Assembly: GCA_021778975.1 (NCBI GenBank)
Contig: JAJYBO010000001.1
Span: 1 to 46,891 of the forward strand
Direction of reading: 5' to 3'
Length of the DNA stretch: 46,891 nt
From: Deltaproteobacteria bacterium
GTDB taxonomy: Bacteria > Desulfobacterota > Desulfobacteria > Desulfobacterales > Desulfatirhabdiaceae
Numbering within the stretch: the stretch's first letter is position 1; every line of letters starts with the position of its first letter. This document shows, piece after piece, positions 8,840-16,081 of the stretch. Both the position numbers and the translations under genes were made by a program. The notes beneath the pieces were generated by a model, which was given only the letters and a program-made list of their open reading frames with translations, was not told the DNA's origin and searched no databases.

Positions 8840-8992
8840 ATGACGATTTCGTAAAATGTCCGCATACTGCGTTGCGCTGCACCCTTCGTCATTGCGGCGT
8901 ACCATAACTACGCCTCACGCCTCATGATTTGCGCGCCTTGCCTGTAAACATTTTACGAAGTCGTCCAAAAATTGACTTTTTACGAGAGTGTC
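8840..8992 (+). repeat. Dispersed palindromic repeat, copy R2
   Basis: This ~153-bp copy begins 7 nt after the ATPase stop codon, in the same orientation as R1. It keeps the GGCGTA-ccataac-TACGCC hairpin, the TTTTACGAAGTCGTCC segment and the right end GACTTTTTACGAGAGTGTC. It is more diverged at its left end (TTTCGTAAAATGTCC), so it is probably older than R4. Confidence 0.9.
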
Positions 8993-9067
8993 AACTATCT
9001 ACAGTACCGAAACATCTATTTCCAAGACGCTCCGCTATTTTTGATTGACAATCGCGATATAAAATGT

Positions 9068-9081
9068 TTGTATGCAAGCTA
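9068..9081 (+). promoter_or_regulatory. Candidate MarR operator overlapping the marR promoter
   Basis: TTGTATGCAAGCTA contains the dyad TTG-N4-CAA. A TTGACA at 9045-9050 lies 17 nt upstream of TTGTAT (9068-9073), so the operator could cover the -10 region of marR. The same 14 bp occurs inverted just after marR, at 9556-9569, which supports a shared regulator site. Confidence 0.6.
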
Positions 9082-9107
9082 ATTATACGGACAGGTGAAC
9101 AATCGAA

Positions 9108-9539
9108 ATGAAAGCGGAATCGTGTATCTTTTTTCAACTCGCCAAAGCCAGTCAGGCGGCCGCCAAATTCTGGAAAAACCGTCTGACCGATGCTCATGTG
9201 ACATCCTCCCAGGGCATGGTGCTGGGGTTTCTCCACGAAAATGACCAGGTGACCGCCAGAGAACTTGGAGAAAGGGTCATGGTAGATAGCGCCACACTGA
9301 CGGGCATTATTGACCGGCTCGAAAAAGCGGGCTTTGTGGAAAGAAAAGATCACCCCGAAGACCGAAGGGCGCTGAATGTCTGTCTGACAGCGCAGGGCAG
9401 ATATCTGACGGAAAACCTGATTCCCCTGGCGGAAGCCGCCAATCAGGACTTTCTGGAACCGCTTACCCTGGAAGAGCAGATGATTTTACGAATGCTGCTG
9501 AAAAAACTGACCTTGAAACACCGCATGACGGAAGCATAA
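9108..9539 (+). CDS. MarR family transcriptional regulator
   Basis: A 143-residue winged-helix regulator. The helix-turn-helix lies around residues 48-72 (TARELGERVMVDSATLTGIIDRLEKAGFVER), followed by the wing HPEDRRALNVCLTAQG with the conserved D-x-R arginine typical of MarR proteins. Such proteins usually act as dimeric repressors released by small aromatic or acyl ligands. Identical 14-bp candidate operators sit in its own promoter and right after its stop, ahead of the cyclophilin/acyl-CoA dehydrogenase genes. Autorepression and control of that downstream set are therefore likely (inference). The ATG is preceded by an ACAGGTGA-like site. Confidence 0.92.
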   Translation: MKAESCIFFQLAKASQAAAKFWKNRLTDAHVTSSQGMVLGFLHENDQVTARELGERVMVDSATLTGIIDRLEKAGFVERKDHPEDRRALNVCLTAQGRYLTENLIPLAEAANQDFLEPLTLEEQMILRMLLKKLTLKHRMTEA

Positions 9540-9555
9540 GTTTTTTGTATTCATA

Positions 9556-9569
9556 TAGCTTGCATACAA
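9556..9569 (-). promoter_or_regulatory. Second candidate MarR operator, upstream of the cyclophilin/acyl-CoA dehydrogenase genes
   Basis: TAGCTTGCATACAA is the exact reverse complement of the 14-bp site at 9068-9081. It lies 17 nt after the marR stop codon and about 125 nt before the cyclophilin start, in the only sizeable gap ahead of the downstream genes, where a second promoter would be expected. Confidence 0.6.
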
Positions 9570-9693
9570 GTATTAAGCACGCTTCCTTTTTGTAACGTCG
9601 TCATTGATGCCGTTGTCAAAAACCTGTAAAGAGCTTTATACGGACGGAATGACCGTCTGTATTTTATCAACCCCCCATCAGGAGAAACATATT

Positions 9694-10218
9694 ATGTCCA
9701 TCACCAAAAGCACACACAAAGAAGATATCGAACGCCCTGTCGCCGTATTTGAAACATCCATGGGAACCTTCGAAGCGGAGCTTTACGCCCGTGAATGCCC
9801 GGAAACCGTATGGAATTTCATCAATCTGGCGGAAGGGCGCCAGGAGACAGACCGCGACGGTAATTTTTATGACGGTCTTTCGTTTCACCGTGTCATCAGA
9901 GATTTCGTCATTCAGGGCGGATGTCCCCAGGGAACCGGAACCGGCGGCCCCGGCTACCGGTTCGGAGATGAATTTCAACCATCCCTGAAGCATGACAGCG
10001 CCGGAATTCTGTCCATGGCCAATGCCGGTCCCGGAACCAACGGCAGCCAGTTCTTCATCACGCTCGCCCCGACCCCTCATCTGAACAACCGGCATTCGGT
10101 TTTCGGGAAGGTCATTAAAGGCATGGACGTCGTTCACGCCATCGGCGTCGTCCAGACCGGCCCCATGGATCGCCCTGTAACCCCCGTCACCATGAACAAG
10201 GTGACCATCCGAAGATAA
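9694..10218 (+). CDS. Cyclophilin-type peptidyl-prolyl cis-trans isomerase
   Basis: A 174-residue cytoplasmic cyclophilin that catalyses cis-trans isomerisation of X-Pro bonds. Core motifs are FHRVIRDFVIQGG, with the catalytic-site Arg, and GTNGSQFFIT, followed by LNNRHSVFGKV. There is no signal peptide or lipobox. A longer frame opens at 9604, but GGAG at 9681-9684 lies at ideal distance before the ATG at 9694, so 9694 is chosen. It stands between marR and the acyl-CoA dehydrogenase gene, 25 nt before the latter, and is probably cotranscribed with it. Confidence 0.9.
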   Translation: MSITKSTHKEDIERPVAVFETSMGTFEAELYARECPETVWNFINLAEGRQETDRDGNFYDGLSFHRVIRDFVIQGGCPQGTGTGGPGYRFGDEFQPSLKHDSAGILSMANAGPGTNGSQFFITLAPTPHLNNRHSVFGKVIKGMDVVHAIGVVQTGPMDRPVTPVTMNKVTIRR

Positions 10219-10243
10219 CAAGCCGCGCTGCAACGAGGAGCCT

Positions 10244-11941
10244 ATGAATCTGCTGAATCCCAAATCGGAACAATTTGAACATCTGGATGCGCCATCGCGT
10301 AAAATCATGCGCGACACCATCCGTTTTTTCGAGAGCAAAGGGAAAGCCCGCCTCAAACACGACGATCACGAACGTGCGTGGTATCGGGATTTTCTGGATT
10401 TTATCAAAGAAAACAAAATATTCTCCACCCTGCTCACGCCGGCCCCTTACGGAGAACCCGGCTGCCGGTGGGATACTTCCAGAAACTGTGACTTCAGTGA
10501 AATCCTGGGGTTTTACGGCCTGCCCTACTGGTACACCTGGCAGGTCACTATTCTGGGACTTGGCCCGCTCTGGATGAGCCAGAATGACCCCATGAAACAG
10601 AAAACCGCCGGTCTTCTGAAAGACGGCGAAATTTTCGCCTTCGGCCTCTCTGAAAAAGCGCACGGCGCAGATCTTTACGCCAGTGAAATGACACTGACCG
10701 ATATCGGCGGCGGTCAGTACCGGGCGGATGGCGGCAAATATTATATCGGCAACGCCAATGAGGCGGCGATCGTCTCCACCTTCGGCAAGATAGCCGATTC
10801 CGATGAGTATGTGTTTTTCGCCGTCAACTCCAAACACCCCAATTATGAATGCGTCAAAAATGTCGTAAATTCCCAGAATTTCGTCGCCGAATATGCGCTG
10901 CACAGTTATCCGATCACCGACAGCGACATTCTTTCCCGCGGTCAGAATGCCTGGGATTCCTCACTGAACACGATCAATGTGGGCAAATTCAATCTGGGCT
11001 GGGCATCCATCGGGATCTGCACCCACGCCTTTTATGAAGCCATTCGGCACGCCGCCGGCCGCCGGCTGTTCCATCACTCCGTGACGGATTTTCCGCACGT
11101 AAGGCAGCTTTTCACCGACGCCTACGTCCGTCTGATCGCCATGAAGCTGTTTGCCTCCAGGGCCGCGGATTATATGCGAAGCGCCTCCGCGACCGATCGC
11201 CGCTACCTGCTCTATAACCCTATGGTCAAAATGAAGGTCACTACCCAGGGCGAGGAAGTCATCAACCTTCTGTGGGATGTCATCGCCGCCAAGGGGTTTG
11301 AAAAAGACATGTACTTCGAAATGGCGGCCCGGGATATCCGCGCGCTTCCCAAGCTGGAGGGAACGGTGCATGTGAACATGGCCCTCATCATCAAGTTCAT
11401 GGCCAACTATTTCTTCAATCCGGACCAGTTTCCGGAAATCCCCCGAAGAACCGACCCGGCCAACGACGAGTTTCTGTTCCAGCAAGGGCCTACGCGGGGG
11501 CTTGGCAAGATTCGTTTTCATGACTACCGGATCGCCTATAGCCGGCTGAATCTTCCCAATATCGAGATATTCAAGTCTCAGATCGAGGTCCTCAAAACAT
11601 TTCTGACGACCGCCACCCCCAGCGCGGAGCAGACCAAAGATATTGATTTTCTGCTGATAATAGGAGAGCTGTTCACACTGGTGGCATACGGCCAACTGAT
11701 TCTTGAAAACGCCGCCATTCATGCGGTTGAAGACGCGGTGGTGGATCAAATTTTCGATGTCATGGCGCGCGACTTTTCGAAGTTTGCGCTTCAGCTTTAC
11801 GCCAAGCCGTCCAGCACGCCGGCCCAGATGGATTTATGCCTCAAAATGATCCGCAAATCCGCGGTGTCTCCAGAGCGATTTGACACGGTTTGGACCCAAT
11901 ATGTCTATCCACTGAAAGACGCCTACGAAATGAATGCCTGA
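10244..11941 (+). CDS. Acyl-CoA dehydrogenase (long form)
   Basis: A 565-residue flavoprotein of the acyl-CoA dehydrogenase superfamily, which introduces a trans-2 double bond into acyl-CoA. Visible regions are FAFGLSEKAHGADLYASE (about 128-145, FAD-binding middle domain), the helical C-terminal domain with GRRLFHHSVTDFPHVRQLFTD, and LEGTVHVN near 376, where the EGT-type catalytic Glu is expected. It is about 180 residues longer than classical short-chain enzymes, mainly at the C-terminus. GAGGAG lies 3 nt before the ATG, closer than usual. The next gene encodes a ferredoxin whose start lies 19 nt after this stop, a probable electron acceptor. Substrate chain length or type is not readable. 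Confidence 0.88.
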   Translation: MNLLNPKSEQFEHLDAPSRKIMRDTIRFFESKGKARLKHDDHERAWYRDFLDFIKENKIFSTLLTPAPYGEPGCRWDTSRNCDFSEILGFYGLPYWYTWQVTILGLGPLWMSQNDPMKQKTAGLLKDGEIFAFGLSEKAHGADLYASEMTLTDIGGGQYRADGGKYYIGNANEAAIVSTFGKIADSDEYVFFAVNSKHPNYECVKNVVNSQNFVAEYALHSYPITDSDILSRGQNAWDSSLNTINVGKFNLGWASIGICTHAFYEAIRHAAGRRLFHHSVTDFPHVRQLFTDAYVRLIAMKLFASRAADYMRSASATDRRYLLYNPMVKMKVTTQGEEVINLLWDVIAAKGFEKDMYFEMAARDIRALPKLEGTVHVNMALIIKFMANYFFNPDQFPEIPRRTDPANDEFLFQQGPTRGLGKIRFHDYRIAYSRLNLPNIEIFKSQIEVLKTFLTTATPSAEQTKDIDFLLIIGELFTLVAYGQLILENAAIHAVEDAVVDQIFDVMARDFSKFALQLYAKPSSTPAQMDLCLKMIRKSAVSPERFDTVWTQYVYPLKDAYEMNA

Positions 11942-11960
11942 TAGCGGCAAGGAGATTCTT

Positions 11961-13022
11961 ATGAACGACGTTTATCAAAATCTTGCACAGCATTTGGACA
12001 ATTTGCCAGCCGGCTTTCCGGCGACGGAAACCGGCGTTGAAATCCGGATCCTCAAGCGGCTCTTCACCCCCGAAGAAGCTCGTATCGCCGCCGGTCTGGT
12101 CATGATGCCGGAACCGGCGTCCGCGATTGCGGCAAGGCTTCAGATGGAGGAAGCGGTGCTGACACCAGTACTGGAAGACATGTCCCGAAAGGGGCTGATT
12201 TACCGCTCCAGCCGGCATGGTCAGACTTATTACATGGCCGCCCAGTTTGTGGTGGGCATTTGGGAGTACCATGTCAAAAGTCTCGATCTGGAACTGATCA
12301 AGGACTTCAACGAATATGCCCCCTATCTGATGCAGCAGGCCTGGACGGAAACCAAAACCAAGCAGCTCCGGGTGATTCCCATTTCCAAGAGTATTTCTGC
12401 GGAAATGCTCACCATGCCTTACGACGAAGCTGAAAAAATCATCCGGCAGCAAACCAAGATCGTGGTGGCTCCGTGCATCTGCCGAACCGAACACAAGATG
12501 GCCGGCAAAGGCTGTGACAAACCTATCGAGGTCTGCCTGTCCTTTGGCAGCGGCGCCTATTTTTATGAAGAAAACGGGCTTGGCCGCTCCATCAATCAGG
12601 AGGAAGCGCTGGATATTCTGGCCAAAGGCATGGAAGCCGGTCTGGTGCTGCAACCCGGCAATTCTCAAAAACCCACCAACATCTGCATGTGCTGCGGGTG
12701 CTGCTGCCAGATTCTGAAGAACCTGAACCAGCTCGATGAACCCGCCAGAGCGGTCAACACCAGCTACTTCGCCGAAGTCGCCGCCGATAACTGCACGGGG
12801 TGCGGCATGTGTGCGGAGCGCTGCCAGATGCAGGCCATCGTCGTCGAGGACGTCGCCCATGTCAAAAAAGAACGCTGCATCGGCTGCGGACTTTGCGTGG
12901 CCGCTTGCAACTTCGATGCGATTCATCTGCTTGAAAAAAAGCCGGAAGATCGCTGGATACCGCCCGCCAACACCGTTGAAACCTACATCAACATCGCACG
13001 GGAACGAGGCAAGCTCGGATGA
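11961..13022 (+). CDS. Winged-helix-like and 2[4Fe-4S] ferredoxin domain protein
   Basis: A 353-residue protein. Residues about 30-95 look like a winged helix (LQMEEAVLTPVLEDMSRKGLIYRSS). A middle region contains the cysteine motifs PCICRTEH and a dense CMCCGCCCQ cluster. The C-terminus is a bacterial-type ferredoxin with CTGCGMCAERC (from 278) and CIGCGLCVAAC (from 306), each able to hold one [4Fe-4S] cluster. AAGGAG lies just before the ATG at 11961; an earlier frame start at 11934 overlaps the dehydrogenase gene and is rejected. The context suggests it accepts electrons from the acyl-CoA dehydrogenase. The winged-helix part may be a protein-interaction or redox-sensing module rather than a DNA binder. 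Confidence 0.8.
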   Translation: MNDVYQNLAQHLDNLPAGFPATETGVEIRILKRLFTPEEARIAAGLVMMPEPASAIAARLQMEEAVLTPVLEDMSRKGLIYRSSRHGQTYYMAAQFVVGIWEYHVKSLDLELIKDFNEYAPYLMQQAWTETKTKQLRVIPISKSISAEMLTMPYDEAEKIIRQQTKIVVAPCICRTEHKMAGKGCDKPIEVCLSFGSGAYFYEENGLGRSINQEEALDILAKGMEAGLVLQPGNSQKPTNICMCCGCCCQILKNLNQLDEPARAVNTSYFAEVAADNCTGCGMCAERCQMQAIVVEDVAHVKKERCIGCGLCVAACNFDAIHLLEKKPEDRWIPPANTVETYINIARERGKLG

Positions 13023-13144
13023 AGCTGTTCCCTCTCCCGCCCCGGAGGGGGAGGGGATAGCAATTGCAGTTTATGACCGTTTAAAGTATATGAGAGCTTT
13101 GAGTTTCAAAAGGCGTCCATTCAGACAAGGCTCTCGAATCCATA

Positions 13145-16036
13145 ATGACAACGAATCACATCCTGGTGCGGGGCGCCAGACAACACAATCTCAAGAATAT
13201 AGACGTAGATATCCCCAGAAACCGCCTGGTGGTAATTACCGGGCTTTCGGGATCAGGGAAATCTTCTCTGGCGTTTGACACCCTGTACGCCGAAGGTCAG
13301 CGCCGGTATGTGGAATCGCTCTCCACATATGCCCGTCAGTTCCTGGAACGGATGGAAAAACCAGACGTGGATTTCATCGAAGGATTGTCCCCGGCTATCG
13401 CCATCGAACAAAAAACGGCAGGCCACAACCCCAGATCCACCGTCGGAACCGTTACGGAAATCTATGATTATCTCAGACTCCTTTTCGCCAGAGTCGGTAT
13501 TCCTCACTGCCATCGCTGCGGCGCGCCCATCGTCAGTCAAAGTCTGGATCAGATGATGGACCATTTGACATCTCTGGAAACCGGATCCCGAATCATTCTC
13601 CTGGCCCCGCTGGTGAAAGATCGGAACGGAAGTCATGACAAACTGTTCAAACAGCTCATGCGTCAGGGGTTTTCAAAGGTCCGGGTCAATGGAGATTTCA
13701 AAGACATCGAACAGATCAAGGATCTGGACAAAAAAACACATCACACCATTGATGTCGTGGTGGATCGCCTTATCATCAAACCCGGTATGGAAAATCGCCT
13801 GGCGGATTCACTGGAGTTGACCCTCTCTCAATCCGGCGGCATAGCGATCGTGGAGATCGTGGGCCAGGCAGAACCGCTTGTCTTCAGTGAAAAAGCCGTC
13901 TGTATGACGTGCGGCATCAGCTATCCGCCATTCACTCCGGCCAGTTTTTCCTTCAATTCTCCTCATGGAGCATGCCCCACTTGTGATGGATTGGGCGCCA
14001 TTACGGCGGTAGATCCAGACCTGGTCATTCCCAATCCCGAACTGTCCCTGCGAGAGGGCGCGGTGCTGCCATGGGCGAAACGCGACTCGTTGCAATTCAT
14101 CGAATTTCTGGAAGCGCTTACCCAGACGTATGGCGCCGATATCTATACCCCTTACAAAGACCTTCCCGAGGCGTTTCGCCAGGTGCTGCTGTACGGATCC
14201 GGTGAAACCCCCATCCATTTTCATATCGAACACGATGCGCGCCGTATTGACTATTCCAGACCATTCGAAGGCATTATCCCCAAGCAGGAACGACGCTACA
14301 AAGCCACAGATTCGTCGTGGGCAAGGGATGAAATCCAGCAGTATATGAGCTTCAGGCCCTGCGCGGTCTGCGCCGGTTCCCGCCTGAATCCAGCCGCTCG
14401 TTCCGTCAGGGTTCAGGGGTACTCCTTGAGTGAGCTGACATCTCTGTCCATTGGCGGCGCCCTGGAACGGTTTCAACACTTGAAGCTCTCCGGCAGACAG
14501 CAGGTCATCGCCGAACGCATTCTGAAAGAAGTAATCGAACGGCTGGGATTTTTGGACCATGTGGGGCTTTCTTATCTGACCCTCGACCGTTCCGCGAACA
14601 CACTTTCCGGCGGTGAAAGCCAGCGAATCCGCCTGGCAACCCAGATTGGCTCAAAATTGACCGGTGTTCTGTATGTACTCGATGAACCCAGCGTCGGATT
14701 GCATCAAAGAGATAATCAGCGTTTGCTCTCCGCGCTGGAACAGATGCGAGATTTGGGAAATACCGTACTGGTGGTGGAGCATGACGAAGAAACCATTCTG
14801 GCGGCGGATCATGTGGTGGATATGGGGCCGGGCGCCGGGGTTCTGGGCGGTGAAGTGATATTTTCAGGAAGCCCGGAGGATATCGTAAAGTATGACAAAT
14901 CCCTGACCGGTCAATATCTCTCCGGACGGAAAAGAATTGAAATACCATCCACCCGGAGATATGGAAACGGACAATGGATCCGAATCGAAGGGGCCAGTGG
15001 CCACAATCTCAAATCCGTACAAACCGGGTTTCCGCTGGGATGTTTCATCTGTGTGACCGGAGTTTCAGGTTCTGGAAAATCCACGCTGGTGCTGGAAACC
15101 CTGTACAACGCGCTGAAACAACGCCTGTATCATTCCCGAATTCCGGCAGCGCCCTACACCCAACTGAAAGGTCTTGAATTCATAGACAAGGTCATCAACA
15201 TTGATCAATCGCCGATCGGTAGAACCCCCCGCTCCAACCCCGCCACCTATACGGGTGTGTTCACCCATATCCGGGACTTGTTCGCCAAAACCCAGGATGC
15301 CCGTCAGCGAGGTTTCAAGTCGGGCCGTTTCAGCTTCAATGTCAAGGGCGGACGGTGCGAAGCCTGCGGTGGAGATGGCGTCATCAGAATCGAAATGCAC
15401 TTTCTTCCGGATGTATATGTCACCTGCGATGTATGCAGCGGAAAACGCTATAATCGAGAAACGCTCGAAATCCGGTATAAAGGCAAGCACATCGCTGATG
15501 TCCTGGATATGACGGTGCATCAGTCCCTGGAATTCTTCGAAAAAATTCCGGCCATCCACACAAAGCTGCAAACACTTTACGATGTCGGACTGGACTATAT
15601 CCGGCTGGGACAGCCTGCCACAACACTTTCGGGTGGCGAGGCTCAACGAATCAAACTGAGCAGCGAGCTATCCAAAAAAGGCACTGGCAAAACCCTTTAT
15701 ATCCTGGATGAACCCACCACAGGGCTTCATATCGCGGACATTCAGAATCTGCTGCACATTCTAAACCGCCTGGTAGATGCCGGCAACACCGTTCTGGTTA
15801 TCGAGCATCACTTGGACGTCATTAAATCTGCCGATTACCTGATAGACCTTGGACCAGAAGGCGGAGACGCCGGCGGTAATGTGGTGGGGTGCGGCACGCC
15901 GGAAGCTCTTGCTGGCAATCCCCTGTCTCACACCGGACGTTATTTACAGCACAGCATCCGAAACAGTCTTGACGACTTCGTAAAAAGTCCGGATGCTGCG
16001 TTGCGCTGCATCCTTCGTCATTGCGACGCACCATAA
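13145..16036 (+). CDS. uvrA: UvrA, excision nuclease damage-recognition ATPase
   Basis: A 963-residue UvrA, the ABC-type ATPase that finds bulky DNA damage with UvrB. Both nucleotide-binding sites are intact: Walker A GLSGSGKSS near 37 and GVSGSGKST near 640, with signatures LSGGESQRIRL and LSGGEAQRIKL. Zinc modules use CHRCG/CMTCG, FNSPHGACPTC and CEACGGDG/CDVCSGKR cysteines. The normal family end, around SHTGRYLQHS, is followed by 22 residues (LDDFVKSP to CDAP) encoded by the left part of repeat R3, which also supplies the stop codon. The ribosome binding site is weak. It is preceded by a 122-nt gap with a GC-rich hairpin and converges with the sensor kinase gene. Confidence 0.97.
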   Translation: MTTNHILVRGARQHNLKNIDVDIPRNRLVVITGLSGSGKSSLAFDTLYAEGQRRYVESLSTYARQFLERMEKPDVDFIEGLSPAIAIEQKTAGHNPRSTVGTVTEIYDYLRLLFARVGIPHCHRCGAPIVSQSLDQMMDHLTSLETGSRIILLAPLVKDRNGSHDKLFKQLMRQGFSKVRVNGDFKDIEQIKDLDKKTHHTIDVVVDRLIIKPGMENRLADSLELTLSQSGGIAIVEIVGQAEPLVFSEKAVCMTCGISYPPFTPASFSFNSPHGACPTCDGLGAITAVDPDLVIPNPELSLREGAVLPWAKRDSLQFIEFLEALTQTYGADIYTPYKDLPEAFRQVLLYGSGETPIHFHIEHDARRIDYSRPFEGIIPKQERRYKATDSSWARDEIQQYMSFRPCAVCAGSRLNPAARSVRVQGYSLSELTSLSIGGALERFQHLKLSGRQQVIAERILKEVIERLGFLDHVGLSYLTLDRSANTLSGGESQRIRLATQIGSKLTGVLYVLDEPSVGLHQRDNQRLLSALEQMRDLGNTVLVVEHDEETILAADHVVDMGPGAGVLGGEVIFSGSPEDIVKYDKSLTGQYLSGRKRIEIPSTRRYGNGQWIRIEGASGHNLKSVQTGFPLGCFICVTGVSGSGKSTLVLETLYNALKQRLYHSRIPAAPYTQLKGLEFIDKVINIDQSPIGRTPRSNPATYTGVFTHIRDLFAKTQDARQRGFKSGRFSFNVKGGRCEACGGDGVIRIEMHFLPDVYVTCDVCSGKRYNRETLEIRYKGKHIADVLDMTVHQSLEFFEKIPAIHTKLQTLYDVGLDYIRLGQPATTLSGGEAQRIKLSSELSKKGTGKTLYILDEPTTGLHIADIQNLLHILNRLVDAGNTVLVIEHHLDVIKSADYLIDLGPEGGDAGGNVVGCGTPEALAGNPLSHTGRYLQHSIRNSLDDFVKSPDAALRCILRHCDAP

Positions 16037-16077
16037 GTACGCATCACTCCTCAAAATCGACTTTTTACGAGAACATC
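15969..16077 (+). repeat. Dispersed palindromic repeat, copy R3, forming the end of uvrA
   Basis: A shortened ~109-bp copy (about 45 bp missing from the right-central part). It keeps GACGACTTCGTAAAAAGTC on the left, GGATGC...GCATCC, GTACGC-type stem bases and GACTTTTTACGAGAACATC on the right. The first 65 bp are translated as the tail of UvrA. It fills the convergent gap between uvrA and the kinase gene, where its hairpins could serve as a bidirectional terminator. Confidence 0.92.
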
Positions 16078-16081
16078 CGTT

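Noticed and set aside
13022..13144. Terminator between the ferredoxin gene and uvrA
   Set aside because: A GC-rich hairpin (CCCTCTCC with GGGGGAGGGG) is present but no T-run follows, so it was not listed as a terminator.
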